Assembly: GCA_038326025.1 (NCBI GenBank) | Contig: JBBQJP010000002.1 | Span: 85,840-149,839 of the forward strand | Length of the DNA stretch: 64,000 nt | DNA from: CAISIP01 sp038326025 | GTDB lineage: Bacteria > Pseudomonadota > Gammaproteobacteria > Burkholderiales > Burkholderiaceae_C | Reading direction: 5' to 3' | Shown: positions 43,558-53,308 of the stretch, one piece after another | Layout: every line of letters begins with the position of its first letter | Position numbering within the stretch: position 1 is the stretch's first letter | Notes under the pieces: generated by a model | The model's database searches: none | What the model saw: the letters and a program-made list of their open reading frames with translations, nothing else | What the model was told of the DNA's origin: nothing | Translations under genes and position numbers: made by a program

Positions 43558-46500
43558 TTATGGATCACGCTCGCCTGGCAACTCTCCCCGCGCGCCATCA
43601 AAATCAAACACCTCCATCGCCGCCGAAACCCGCTCCACGACATGTGTCGGCAACTGATTCCCGATGCCCGATTTCTGGGTTTCCCACAAGGTACACGCGT
43701 CGGTGTCGCCGCTTGCAAGAAGGGCCTTGAAGCGGGGTAGCCATTCGGTGATCGGAATGGGTGAGGCGCCGGCATCCGCGTCAGAGGTCGGCTGTGCTCC
43801 CGTGCCAATCTGCGGCAACCCATCAGAATCCCCGTACACCAAACGAATGGCGCCCAGCAGGGCGTCCAACGCGTCGCCGGTTTCGGCCAAGTGATGGCGC
43901 ACTTGGGCCGGATCGGTGACGTCGCGAATGGCCGACTCCAACGCCGTCGCGAGGCTGCGCACTTCGCGCGCACCCAAAGTGGCAGCCAGACCCTTGAGCG
44001 TATGCACCACTCGCAGCGCTTCGTCGGCACGGTCGGATTCCAGCAAGCCAAGCAACTTGACGGCGAAGCCGCCGAAATCCCGCGCAAAGCTGACCAGCAA
44101 TCTCGCATACAACGACCTATTGCCATTGGTATGGCGCAGACCCGCCGCCAGGTCGAGGCCGATAATCTGCGGTAGATCCAGTGGGCCTTCCGCGGTATCG
44201 GTTCCGGCGCGCGAATTTGTTGCAGTCACCGGCCCCGGTCGATCGTTCGCCGGGACCGTCAGAAACCCGGCCAAGGTCGCATACAACACCTCGGGGTCGA
44301 TAGGTTTGCTGATGTGCCCGTTCATGCCCAGCACCATGCAGCGCTGCCGTTCCTCGGCCATCGCGTGGGCCGTCATGGCAATGATGGGCAGATTCACATG
44401 GCGCGCATCGCGGCGCAACAGACGCGTCGCCTCATATCCGTCCATGACCGGCATCTGAAGGTCCATCAGCACCACGTGGTAATAACCCGGTTCATGCCGG
44501 TTGATGTGGTCGACGCCTTCTTGTCCGTTGCTGGCCACATCCACTTGCGCGTCTTGCGCCTGCATCAACTCGACCGCCAGTTGCTGGTTGATGGGGTTGT
44601 CCTCCACCAACATCACACGCAACCCGCGCAGGCTCTCAACCTGTCCCACGAACGCCGGATTTGGCACGCGATGGGTATCGCCGCCCGCCAGCCACTTGAT
44701 CAGATCCCGCAGCGATTCCGGCAGCACCGGCTTGGGCAGGAAATGCTGCACGCCCAACTCACTGGCCGTGTCGTGCAGCAAGTCGGAGTCATAGGCCGAC
44801 ACCACCACCGGCAGCGGCCCCTTTCGGTCATGGCGCAACTGGAGTGCGGCCAAGACACCGGCGCCATCGAGGCGCGGCATGACCCAGTCAATCAGCAACA
44901 GATCGTATGGGCGTTGCGCTTGTTCGGCCTGGTCCACCATCGCCAATGCCGTATCGCCATCATCGGCACGGTCGATGCCTCCGGGCAAAACCGTGCCGAC
45001 GCCCAGCGCACCCAGAAGATCTTCCAGCGCCAGGCAGGCATCTGGCTGGTCGTCCACCACCAGCACCCGCATCGCATCGGCCCTGGGCAATGGCGTTGCC
45101 GGCGGCGCCGGCGGATTGGTCAACGGAAAATGGGCAGTGAAGTGAAAACTCGACCCCTGATCCGGAACGCTGTCGACCCAGACGCGCCCCCCCATCAACT
45201 CCACGATGCGCTTGGAGATCGTCAGCCCGAGGCCGGTGCCACCGTAGCGGCGCGTGGTTGATCCGTCGGCCTGGGTGAACTCCTGGAACAACCGCGCCAT
45301 CTGTTCGGGCGTCATGCCGATGCCGGTGTCGCGCACGGTGAACTGCAAGGTCACGCCCTGCGCGTTCGCCTCGTTCACCTGGATCATCAGCTTCACGTAT
45401 CCATGGTGCGTGAACTTGACGGCGTTGGACAGCAGGTTGGTCAGCACCTGCCCCAGTCGCATCGCGTCCCCCATGAGTGCGCCGCTTTCCCCCAGCAGGC
45501 GTGACTCGGTCACGTCGAACAGCAGCTCAATGTCCTTTTCATGCGCACGTTGACGCAGCAAGGACAAGGACTGCCCCGCTACGTCTTCAATGCGAAATCG
45601 CCCCTCCTCAAGCTCCAGTTTGCCGGCCTCGACCTTGGAAAAATCCAGGATGTCGTTAATGATGCCGAGCAAGGAACGCGCAGCATCGTGGATCTTGCTC
45701 ACATAGTCGTGTTGGCGTGGGTTGAGCTGGGTGCGCAAGGCCAGATAGGCCATGCCCAAAATGGCGTTCATGGGTGTACGGATCTCATGGCTCATATTGG
45801 CCAGGAACATCGACTTCGCGTGGGTCGCATCTTCCGCCTGTCTGCGCGCTTCTTCAAGTTCCTGCTGCACGACACTGCGATGGCCGATGTCGTCCTCGAT
45901 CGACTGCGCCATGGCATCGACCGTGCGCCCGAACGCCGTCAGTTCCTCGAATCCCTGAAGTTTGCCGACGCGCGTTGCGTAGTCGCCCACGGCCAAGCGG
46001 TCGGCATTGACACCTAGCCGGTGAATCGGCATCAGCACCTGGCGGCGGATCTTGCGCAATGCCAGTACGGCCATGATGATGGTCGCGCCCATGCTGATCA
46101 AAGACAGCAAAATCCAGCGCTCCAGCGCTTGTCCCGATGCGGTTACCTCGGCCCGCGTGCGCTGATCGGTCATGCGCACCAAGGCCCCCACCGCGTGCGA
46201 CAGATCCGCCTTCAGCGCGTTGTACCCGTCGCCATGAACCAGCCCGGTGGCATAGTCCAGACGCGCCGGCCCGTCAGAGACAAACTCCTGCTTTTCCGGG
46301 TTGTACAAGCCCTGGGTGGCCGCAAACGCCTTCTGCTCGACCTCATTCATCGCCTCCGTCGCGGTAAAAACGCCTTCGAGCGCCCGCAACTCGGTGTCGC
46401 TGAACCCTTGCGATTTCATCAGGTCTGCCACCGAGCGGCGCGCGCCGTCGGCCGGCAACGCATGGCGGATACGCCCGGCAATCACGTCGTCCCAATAAGA

Positions 46501-46794
46501 CGTCGACTCGACCTGCACCGGCGGCGCCTTCTCGCCTTGACGCACCGCCAGGATGTCGTAGTAATACAGCAGATAACGCGACTCGCCGGTCGTCGTATAG
46601 GCGCGCACCAGACGGGCCAATTGTTCCGTTTCCTGCTGCAGTTCATTGGCCAGTGCCAACGCAGACTGGCGATGCGCCTGAGCCGACACCACGGCATCGT
46701 AGGACTGCTTTATCAGCACCAGAAACATGGCGTTCGCGCCCAGCACGAACAACACCACACCAAAGAACCAGATCGAGGCTCTGCGCAAACGCAT
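43558..46794 (-). CDS. hybrid sensor histidine kinase with two receiver domains and Hpt
   Basis: A 1078-residue membrane kinase. TM1 is at 8-29 and TM2 at ~227-246, enclosing a ~195-residue periplasmic helical sensor; HAMP follows (~250-300), then HisKA with phosphoacceptor H336 (SHEIRTPMN) and HATPase (~440-560; N-box NLLSNAVKF, DTGIGM, GGTGLGL). Receiver 1 begins at 575 (VLVVDDQPD), receiver 2 near 720 (VMLVEDNPINQQ; LMDLQMPVMDG), and Hpt H931 is in VVHTLKGLAA. It is a complete phosphorelay in one chain. It is downstream of the response-regulator cyclase (15 bp gap) and probably reports to it. The nearby porin/PstS-like pair may supply the signal. Confidence 0.9.
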   Translation of the reverse strand: MRLRRASIWFFGVVLFVLGANAMFLVLIKQSYDAVVSAQAHRQSALALANELQQETEQLARLVRAYTTTGESRYLLYYYDILAVRQGEKAPPVQVESTSYWDDVIAGRIRHALPADGARRSVADLMKSQGFSDTELRALEGVFTATEAMNEVEQKAFAATQGLYNPEKQEFVSDGPARLDYATGLVHGDGYNALKADLSHAVGALVRMTDQRTRAEVTASGQALERWILLSLISMGATIIMAVLALRKIRRQVLMPIHRLGVNADRLAVGDYATRVGKLQGFEELTAFGRTVDAMAQSIEDDIGHRSVVQQELEEARRQAEDATHAKSMFLANMSHEIRTPMNAILGMAYLALRTQLNPRQHDYVSKIHDAARSLLGIINDILDFSKVEAGKLELEEGRFRIEDVAGQSLSLLRQRAHEKDIELLFDVTESRLLGESGALMGDAMRLGQVLTNLLSNAVKFTHHGYVKLMIQVNEANAQGVTLQFTVRDTGIGMTPEQMARLFQEFTQADGSTTRRYGGTGLGLTISKRIVELMGGRVWVDSVPDQGSSFHFTAHFPLTNPPAPPATPLPRADAMRVLVVDDQPDACLALEDLLGALGVGTVLPGGIDRADDGDTALAMVDQAEQAQRPYDLLLIDWVMPRLDGAGVLAALQLRHDRKGPLPVVVSAYDSDLLHDTASELGVQHFLPKPVLPESLRDLIKWLAGGDTHRVPNPAFVGQVESLRGLRVMLVEDNPINQQLAVELMQAQDAQVDVASNGQEGVDHINRHEPGYYHVVLMDLQMPVMDGYEATRLLRRDARHVNLPIIAMTAHAMAEERQRCMVLGMNGHISKPIDPEVLYATLAGFLTVPANDRPGPVTATNSRAGTDTAEGPLDLPQIIGLDLAAGLRHTNGNRSLYARLLVSFARDFGGFAVKLLGLLESDRADEALRVVHTLKGLAATLGAREVRSLATALESAIRDVTDPAQVRHHLAETGDALDALLGAIRLVYGDSDGLPQIGTGAQPTSDADAGASPIPITEWLPRFKALLASGDTDACTLWETQKSGIGNQLPTHVVERVSAAMEVFDFDGARGELPGERDP

Positions 46795-46809
46795 GTCTTC
46801 GTACCCGGC

Positions 46810-47937
46810 TCAGGTGATGACGGTCGCGCTGGTCACATCCACCGGCCCCAGCACCGCAAACGCAGGCACAGGCCGGTGAAACCCCTTGAGCGTCATATCG
46901 GCTATCCATTCGGTCTGCACCTTGTCGGCAACAAAGCCTTGCACCCGCTGCGATATCAGGATCTGTCCGCCTGCCGCCTCGCCACACAGCCGCGCCGCCA
47001 TATTGGTGACGTTACCGATCACGCCATAGTCGCGCCGCCCTTCGTAGCCGATCGCACCAATGGTGGCAAAACCCTGCGCCACGCCGATGCCCAATGACAG
47101 CGCGTAACCGCGCTTTTTCCATTCACGCGCCAGCAGCGCAAAACGCCGCTGCATGCCGATCGCCATTTCGACGGCGACCGCCGCCGGATTCTCGATCTCG
47201 ACCGGATCGTTGAAATAGATCATCATGCCGTCGCCAGCAAAATGCTCCAGCGTGCCGCTGTATGCCATCACAAGTTCACCCATGGCACTGTGGTATTGAT
47301 TCAGGGCCAGCATCACGTCTTCCGGATCCGATGTCTCGGTGAACGCGGTGAAGCCGCGCAGATCCACGAACACTGCCGCCACCTCGCGCCGATGGCTGCG
47401 CAGCGGATCGTCGGTTGCGCCCGACAACAGCATCTCCACCACCGAAGGCGAAAAGAAACGTTTGAGCCGCCCCATGCGCTCAAGCTCCTGTACACCTAGC
47501 GCCACCCTGCGCTCGAGCGTTTGATTGAGCTCGACGAGTTCGCGCGCCTGGCGCGACACCGCCAGATGGGTGCGGATGCGCGCCTTGACGATGGCCGGGC
47601 TGATCGGCTTGGTCACATAGTCGACGCCGCCCAAGTCCAGACCGCGTGTCTCATCCTCGACCTCGCCCATGGCGCTGACAAAAATGATCGGTATGTCCTT
47701 GGTTGCCGGCCGCTCCTTGATGCGGCGGCACACCTCATAGCCGTCGAGCCCGGGCATCATGATGTCGAGCAGGATCAGGTCCGGTGGCGCTTCGCCGAAA
47801 ACCAGTTCCAGCGCTTTCTCGCCGTTAATGGCTATCCGTGTCCGGTAGTCCGGCCTGAGCACCTCCACCATTAGCGCCAAATTGGCCGGTGTGTCGTCGA
47901 CGACAAGAATCGTCGCAATCTGGTTCGAATCTGGCAC
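46810..47937 (-). CDS. response regulator with adenylate/guanylate cyclase output domain
   Basis: A 375-residue protein. REC domain ~8-125 (TILVVDDTPAN; phospho-Asp in ILLDIMMPGLDG; KPIS), a short coiled coil, and a class III cyclase domain ~175-340 (VAAVFVDLRGFTAF and GDGMMIYFNDP supply the metal Asps; VIGNVTNMAARL the Asn/Arg). Phosphorylation by the partner kinase would tune cyclic-nucleotide synthesis. GTG 47937 has an AGGGGGCG ribosome site; the GTG at 47955 is less likely. First gene of the pair with the hybrid kinase. The 269-bp upstream gap has no gene. Confidence 0.88.
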   Translation of the reverse strand: MPDSNQIATILVVDDTPANLALMVEVLRPDYRTRIAINGEKALELVFGEAPPDLILLDIMMPGLDGYEVCRRIKERPATKDIPIIFVSAMGEVEDETRGLDLGGVDYVTKPISPAIVKARIRTHLAVSRQARELVELNQTLERRVALGVQELERMGRLKRFFSPSVVEMLLSGATDDPLRSHRREVAAVFVDLRGFTAFTETSDPEDVMLALNQYHSAMGELVMAYSGTLEHFAGDGMMIYFNDPVEIENPAAVAVEMAIGMQRRFALLAREWKKRGYALSLGIGVAQGFATIGAIGYEGRRDYGVIGNVTNMAARLCGEAAGGQILISQRVQGFVADKVQTEWIADMTLKGFHRPVPAFAVLGPVDVTSATVIT

Positions 47938-48206
47938 GCAACGCCCCCTGCACACAGAGACCGATCGGCTTCCAACCCGCGCGCAACAGCACGTGGGTCG
48001 AACGGAGGTTCTTGTCCTGGCGTGATACCCGCAAGCGAATTCATTATGCCGAGTTTGCCCGCCGATGCGGAATAGCCGATGTCGCTTTCTGCCAACTCGC
48101 GTGGCGACATGCGATATCTGCCCACAAGCCAGTGGCCGGTTAATAAGAAATTAGGAAATTGCTAAGCGATTCGTAACGGCGCCAGGCCAGCCACATTCTT
48201 AAGCTA

Positions 48207-49364
48207 ATGGCCATGTTCATGCAGAACCATCCCACACGCCTGGCAAGACCTGATGCGGCACGGTCATATCCGGCCCGCAACTGGAACCGACTTGCCGGGG
48301 CTTTGTTCCGCGGCGCTGCGACTCGTTGCGTTTGGATCGCCCTGGGCCTGTCTGGCTGGCCCATGCACAGCGGCGCTGGCGTTCCCCCATTGCCCGAGCG
48401 ACTGAGCCAGACCGGCCTGTACCTGGCCGGTTCGACGTCCCGGGTCGATCCCGACAACCTGCTTTTCTCACCGCAATACCCGCTCTGGACGGACGGCGCG
48501 CGCAAACGACGCTGGATCCGCCTGCCAGCGGGCAGCAGCATCGACGCACGCCACGGCGACGCCTGGGACTTTCCACCCGGCACCCGCCTTTGGAAGGAGT
48601 TCTCCCTCGGCCGGCCGATCGAGACCCGCATGATCGAACGCCTGGCCGATGGCAGCTGGCGCTTTGCCACCTACATCTGGGACGCTGATGGTCACGACGC
48701 GGTGCTGGCGCCCGCGCAAGGCGTGCGCCGACTGGCAGCGCCGGAAATGCCAACAGGGGTCTATGCCGTGCCATCGCAGACCGACTGCCTGGCCTGTCAT
48801 GACAGCAGCGCGACGCCGGTGCTGGGTTTCAGCGCATTGCAACTCTCGCCCGCCCGTGATCCGAATGCGCCACATACCGAACCCGCGAGGCCGCACCCGA
48901 TTGATCTGCAGACCCTGCAACAAATGGGTTTGCTACAGGGCCTGTCCGCCGCCTTGCTGCAACGCGCACCTGCGATCTTCGCGCGCACAACCACCGAACG
49001 CGCTGCACTCGGGTACCTGCATGCCAACTGTGGTCACTGCCACAACGACGCCGGACCACTGGCCGCACTGGACATGAACCTGCAACAACTGGCGATGACA
49101 CCACACAGCAGCGCGCGCCGCACCCTGGCCTCATTGACCACGCACGCAGGCCGTTTGCGAAATGACTCCGGTCAGGTAGCCGCACAAGTAGCAGATGCAG
49201 ATGCCGATGCCGGGCACGGTCTGCTGCTGAAACGACTGCGCGCAAGCGATCCGATGCGCCGCATGCCCCCGCTTGGCGTGTCGACGCCGGACACCGTCGG
49301 CATCGATCTGGTGCAGCGCTGGATCAAACAACTTCTTTCAACCACCACGGAGAACGCACCATGA
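48207..49364 (+). CDS. diheme cytochrome c-like protein (SO2930-type)
   Basis: A 385-residue exported protein with a long basic leader and a hydrophobic signal segment (about 40-57). Two heme-c sites, CLACH (about residue 196) and CGHCH (about 276), and spaced Met/His residues that could be axial ligands. The pattern resembles the conserved diheme family exemplified by Shewanella SO2930, of unknown function. Its ATGA stop overlaps the next cytochrome gene. ATG 48207 or 48219 is possible as start. Confidence 0.75.
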   Translation: MAMFMQNHPTRLARPDAARSYPARNWNRLAGALFRGAATRCVWIALGLSGWPMHSGAGVPPLPERLSQTGLYLAGSTSRVDPDNLLFSPQYPLWTDGARKRRWIRLPAGSSIDARHGDAWDFPPGTRLWKEFSLGRPIETRMIERLADGSWRFATYIWDADGHDAVLAPAQGVRRLAAPEMPTGVYAVPSQTDCLACHDSSATPVLGFSALQLSPARDPNAPHTEPARPHPIDLQTLQQMGLLQGLSAALLQRAPAIFARTTTERAALGYLHANCGHCHNDAGPLAALDMNLQQLAMTPHSSARRTLASLTTHAGRLRNDSGQVAAQVADADADAGHGLLLKRLRASDPMRRMPPLGVSTPDTVGIDLVQRWIKQLLSTTTENAP

Positions 49365-49960
49365 AAACATCCCGTCAACGTCCCCATGCCAACGCACGCG
49401 CCATACTGGCCACTTTGCTTGCGGTTTGCGCCGGCGCCGCCGGCGCCCAGGTCTCTGCCGCAGGCAAGCCATCGGACCTGATCGCGCGCGGCAAGTACCT
49501 GGTCACGACCAGCGCCTGCCATGATTGCCATACGCCGTTCAAACTGGGGCCCAACGGACCCGAACCCGACATGGACCGCCAACTCTCGGGTCACCCCCAG
49601 GATTTGTTGATGCCGCCGGCCCCTGTACTGCCGCCAGGTCCATGGGTGGCCAGCATCGCGGCTACCAACACCGCATGGGCTGGCCCCTGGGGTGTCAGCT
49701 TCACCGCCAACCTCACTCCCGATCCGCAGACCGGCCTGGGCAAGTGGAGCTTGCGCAATTTCATCGATACCATCCGCAACGGCCGCCACCAGGGTCGTGG
49801 CCGCGAGATCCTGCCACCCATGCCCATCGCCATGTACAAACACATGACCGATGCCGATCTGGCCGCGGTGTTCGCCTACCTGCAGTCGGTTCCGGCAATC
49901 GTGAACCGTGTCCCCGAGCCGCGGCCGCCCAGCCCACCCATTGCCGCCGGCAAGTCCTGA
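49361..49960 (+). CDS. c-type cytochrome
   Basis: A 199-residue periplasmic monoheme cytochrome: signal peptide 1-29 (cleavage GAAGAQ), heme site CHDCH in TTSACHDCHTPF, and a possible Met ligand in PMPIAMYKHM. A conserved-pattern partner of the upstream diheme protein, translationally coupled by ATGA. Similar pairs act as electron carriers between periplasmic dehydrogenases and the oxidase chain; no dehydrogenase is adjacent here. Confidence 0.8.
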   Translation: MKTSRQRPHANARAILATLLAVCAGAAGAQVSAAGKPSDLIARGKYLVTTSACHDCHTPFKLGPNGPEPDMDRQLSGHPQDLLMPPAPVLPPGPWVASIAATNTAWAGPWGVSFTANLTPDPQTGLGKWSLRNFIDTIRNGRHQGRGREILPPMPIAMYKHMTDADLAAVFAYLQSVPAIVNRVPEPRPPSPPIAAGKS

Positions 49961-49973
49961 AGCCGTAGTGTCC

Positions 49974-50012
49974 GCGCCAGTCTGCCATGCGCATGCCGTG
50001 GCAAACTGGCGC
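49974..50012 (+). terminator. long hairpin after the cytochrome operon
   Basis: GCGCCAGT-C-TGCCA and TGGCA-A-ACTGGCGC form a 13-bp stem with one mismatch around an 11-base loop. It begins 13 bp after the cytochrome stop and ends 24 bp before the hydroxypyruvate isomerase start. There is no T tract. Confidence 0.6.
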
Positions 50013-50035
50013 ATACGCTCGGCTACCATCGCGCC

Positions 50036-50860
50036 ATGCCCCAATTCGCCGCCAATCTGTCCTGGTTGTATACCGACCTGCCCTTCGTCTCGCGTTTCGA
50101 GGCCGCAGCGCGCGACGGATTCTCGGCGGTTGAATGCATGTTTCCATACGAGGCGGCGCCTACCGAATTGGCCGCACGATTGCGTGACCTTGATTTGCAG
50201 ATGGTCCTGTTCAATGGGCCAGCAGGCACGGCGGCACAGGCGGCTCCGGGCGCCGGGGCTGACGCCCGCGGCACCGCGGCATTGCCCGGACGCGAGGCCG
50301 ACTTCCGTGACACCGTGGATCTGGCGCTCGAATATGCGACGGCGCTGCAGTGTCCGCGCATTCACCTGATGGCCGGTTTGATGGCCCAGGGCCCGTCGCC
50401 ACAGGCCATGCACGCCACTTATGTCGAGAACCTGCGCTGGGCCGCAGCAAAAGCGGCACAGGTCGGCGTACAGGTACTGATCGAGCCGATCAATGCGCGC
50501 GACAACCCGGGCTATTTCCTCTATCGACAGGACCAGGCGCATGCGGTCGTGCAGGAAGTTGGCAGCGACAACCTCAAGGTGCAGATGGACATCTACCACT
50601 GCCAAATCGTCGAAGGGGACCTGACAACGATGCTGCGCCAATATCTGCCGACAGGCCGGGTCGGCCACATGCAGATCGCCGGGGTACCACAGCGTCACGA
50701 GCCCGATGTCGGCGAGGTCAACTACGTCTATCTTTTTTCAGTGCTCGACGAACTGGGATACGACGGCTGGATCGGCTGCGAATACCGGCCGCGCGATGCG
50801 AAGCCCGGCGGCACCTCACGCGGGCTGGGCTGGCTCAGACCCTGGCTGCCGGCGAGCTGA
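50036..50860 (+). CDS. hyi: hydroxypyruvate isomerase family protein
   Basis: A 274-residue TIM-barrel isomerase of the Hyi/OtnI group. FAANLSWLYTDLPFVSRFEAAARDGF, the metal Glu in LIEPINARDNPGY, DIYHCQ (Asp/His) and GHMQIAGVPQRHEPD, GCEYRPR carry the expected active-site pattern. Hyi interconverts hydroxypyruvate and tartronate semialdehyde; OtnI homologues isomerise 2-oxo-tetronates. Convergent with the TRAP/DHDPS operon (125-bp gap), which may place it in the same sugar-acid route. Confidence 0.8.
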   Translation: MPQFAANLSWLYTDLPFVSRFEAAARDGFSAVECMFPYEAAPTELAARLRDLDLQMVLFNGPAGTAAQAAPGAGADARGTAALPGREADFRDTVDLALEYATALQCPRIHLMAGLMAQGPSPQAMHATYVENLRWAAAKAAQVGVQVLIEPINARDNPGYFLYRQDQAHAVVQEVGSDNLKVQMDIYHCQIVEGDLTTMLRQYLPTGRVGHMQIAGVPQRHEPDVGEVNYVYLFSVLDELGYDGWIGCEYRPRDAKPGGTSRGLGWLRPWLPAS

Positions 50861-50985
50861 ATCTGGCCAGGTCTTGCTGCTGCAATCAGTCGTTCGCCCG
50901 TCATAGGCTGCGTAGCTGGAGTCAACCGGCGTCAGAACTCACGCAGAATGCGTCCAGCCAGGCAGCCAGGCGTTTTGGCGCAGCT

Positions 50986-51936
50986 TCAGCGATGCTCCGC
51001 CAGCTCCTCCTGCAGGCGCAAGACGCGTTCCATCTGTGCCTCGAGCTCGCGCAATTGGTCCGCGTCAAGCGCACGTACCGGCGCGCGGCAGACGTCGGTC
51101 CTGAAAACACCTTCGCGCTGACGCAGCCGCTTGAAGAACCGGATACTGACGTCGATGTGCTGGTTGGAGAACGCCAGCACCGGTGCCAGGCTTTCATGCA
51201 GCCTGCGCGCGCCCTGCGTATCGCCAGCGGCAAAGCGGCGATGGATCTCGACATAAATCGAATCCATCGCCGTCGGTATGAAGGCGTGTACACCGCGGTG
51301 TAATGCCTCCATCATCTGCGCCGCCGCCCAGCCACCACTGACATGCAACTGCCCGCCTGTGGCCTGCAACACCGCGCTGTATTTGGGCCCGGGCAGCTGG
51401 ACCTCGATCTTCAGCGCAACAAACTCCGGCAACTGTGCACGCAGCATTAGGATATCGTCCAGCGCCATGCCCGGTCCGTTGAAGTCCAGGTCCTGCAACA
51501 TCAGACGCCCTGGCCCGGCTTGCACCAGCTCACGCATCCGGTCGACCAGGTCCTGGCCGCTGGCACCGGTCGGCACCTGGCACAACATCGCATCGGCTCC
51601 GAGTTCGCGCGCCAACGTCGCCAACTCCAACCGCTCGGTCTGTTGCGCGCTGCTGCAACCCACGATGACAGGTAGCCGTCCGGCGACATGGTCGATGAAC
51701 GTGCGCGCAGCCAGGTGTTTTTCGGCCATCGACAGACTGGCCGTCTCCCCCGCGACGGCCAGTATCAGCATGCCGCTGACGCCGGCCGCAACAACGGCAT
51801 CGATCGATTGGCGGATGCCGTCAAAATCGATGGAGCCGTCTTCAAGAAACGGCGTATTCATACTCGGGAGGATGCCGCACGGCAGTGCCAGCGGGGCGTC
51901 CCGCGCCGCCTTCGCTGTGGCGGTCGTCACGCTCAT
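50986..51936 (-). CDS. DHDPS/NAL-family aldolase, first paralogue
   Basis: A 316-residue class I lyase-fold protein. The start GILPSMNTPFLEDGSIDFDGI, the AGETASLS loop (family GTTGE position replaced) and the Schiff-base Lys in VALKIEVQLPGPK fit the dihydrodipicolinate synthase superfamily; the Tyr usual in the YN-P motif is not evident (MLQDLDFNGP at that place). It probably cleaves or dehydrates a 2-keto-3-deoxy sugar acid. ATG 51936 overlaps the DctM stop. Confidence 0.75.
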   Translation of the reverse strand: MSVTTATAKAARDAPLALPCGILPSMNTPFLEDGSIDFDGIRQSIDAVVAAGVSGMLILAVAGETASLSMAEKHLAARTFIDHVAGRLPVIVGCSSAQQTERLELATLARELGADAMLCQVPTGASGQDLVDRMRELVQAGPGRLMLQDLDFNGPGMALDDILMLRAQLPEFVALKIEVQLPGPKYSAVLQATGGQLHVSGGWAAAQMMEALHRGVHAFIPTAMDSIYVEIHRRFAAGDTQGARRLHESLAPVLAFSNQHIDVSIRFFKRLRQREGVFRTDVCRAPVRALDADQLRELEAQMERVLRLQEELAEHR

Positions 51937-53237
51937 CCGCCGCTGGCGCCGTAGCCCATGGACTGCGGCAACCACAACACGATCTGCGGGAACACCGTAA
52001 TTGCCAGCAGCAGCGCGAACAGCATCAGCAGAAACAACCATCCTTCCTTGACCATCTCGCCAATCGGGATGCCGGTCAACGCCTTGGTGACGAACAACAA
52101 CATGCCGAATGGCGGTGTAATCAGCCCGATCATCATGTTGAGCACGACCAGCACGCCGAAATGCACCAGATCGATTCCCAGCAGCTTGGCGGCCGGCAGC
52201 AACATCGGCACGAAAACCAGCAGCAATACCGACACGTCAAGAAAGCAGCCCAGCACCAGGAACATCAGGTTCACCAGCAACAGGAACTGCAGTTGCGAGA
52301 GCTGCATGCTCTCTGCCCAGATTGCCATCGCCTGCGGTATGCCGTCGGCGGTGAGCGCATAGTTCAGCATGAACGAACCGGCCAGAATGATCGTCACGAC
52401 GGCGCTGCCGCGCGTCGACTCGAGCACCACGCCCCAAAAGCTCTTCCAGCTCAACGCGCGGAACACGACCGCGGCCAGGATCAGCGCGTGCAGTGCTGCG
52501 ACGGCCGCGGCTTCGGTCGGCGTGAAGACGCCGGTGTAGATGCCGCCCAGAAGCACGATCGGCATCGACAGCGGCAGCAGGCCACGCGCGATCAGCCCCG
52601 GCCAGCGGTCACGCGCGATCGGTTCGTCGCGAGGCATGTTGCGCCGTGTGGCAATGATATGCACGACAACCATCATGCCCACTGCCATCAGGAAGCCGGG
52701 CACCACGCCGCCGAGAAACAGGGCGCCGACCGAAGCCCCCGACACCAGCGCGTAGATGACCATCGGTATCGACGGCGGGATGATCGGTCCCAGGGTTGCG
52801 CTGGCGACCGTGACAGCGCCGGCAAAACCGCGCGTGTATTCGGGCTTCTTCAACATCTCGCGGATCGTGACCAGGCCCGGCCCCGCGGCGTCCGCGATTG
52901 CACTGCCGCTCATGCCCGAGAACACCACGCTAACGAGGATGTCGACCTGGGCCAGGCCGCCGCGCATGCGCCCGACGACGATGCGGCAGAAGTCGAAGAT
53001 GCGCTCGGACACCGTGCCCGCATTCATGATGTTGGCGGCAAAGATGAACAAGGGCACGGCCAGCAGGACATAACTGTTGTACAGACCGTTGCCGATCTGT
53101 TCGGCTACAAGCCCGATGTCCTGGCCCTTGACAACGAGGTAGGCGACACCCGATGCCATCATCGAAAAACCGATGGGCATGCGCAGCAACATGCCGGCAA
53201 CCAGCACACAGACCAGGACGATGATGGCAACGGACAT
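51933..53237 (-). CDS. TRAP transporter large permease (DctM-type)
   Basis: A 434-residue inner-membrane protein with about 12 helices, typical of the DctM subunit (PIGFSMMASG early, FSGMSGSAIADAAG in the first hairpin, GVFTPTEAAAVAAL in the second). Works with the small subunit and a periplasmic binding protein as a sodium-coupled importer of organic acids. ATGA overlap with the downstream DHDPS paralogue; 71 bp from DctQ. Confidence 0.9.
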   Translation of the reverse strand: MSVAIIVLVCVLVAGMLLRMPIGFSMMASGVAYLVVKGQDIGLVAEQIGNGLYNSYVLLAVPLFIFAANIMNAGTVSERIFDFCRIVVGRMRGGLAQVDILVSVVFSGMSGSAIADAAGPGLVTIREMLKKPEYTRGFAGAVTVASATLGPIIPPSIPMVIYALVSGASVGALFLGGVVPGFLMAVGMMVVVHIIATRRNMPRDEPIARDRWPGLIARGLLPLSMPIVLLGGIYTGVFTPTEAAAVAALHALILAAVVFRALSWKSFWGVVLESTRGSAVVTIILAGSFMLNYALTADGIPQAMAIWAESMQLSQLQFLLLVNLMFLVLGCFLDVSVLLLVFVPMLLPAAKLLGIDLVHFGVLVVLNMMIGLITPPFGMLLFVTKALTGIPIGEMVKEGWLFLLMLFALLLAITVFPQIVLWLPQSMGYGASGG

Positions 53238-53308
53238 GGAGTTGACTCTTGGTTAGTTGTCGACGCGATCAGCGTCGCGGGAGCCATCTCCCTCGGCGGG
53301 AGACTGGC

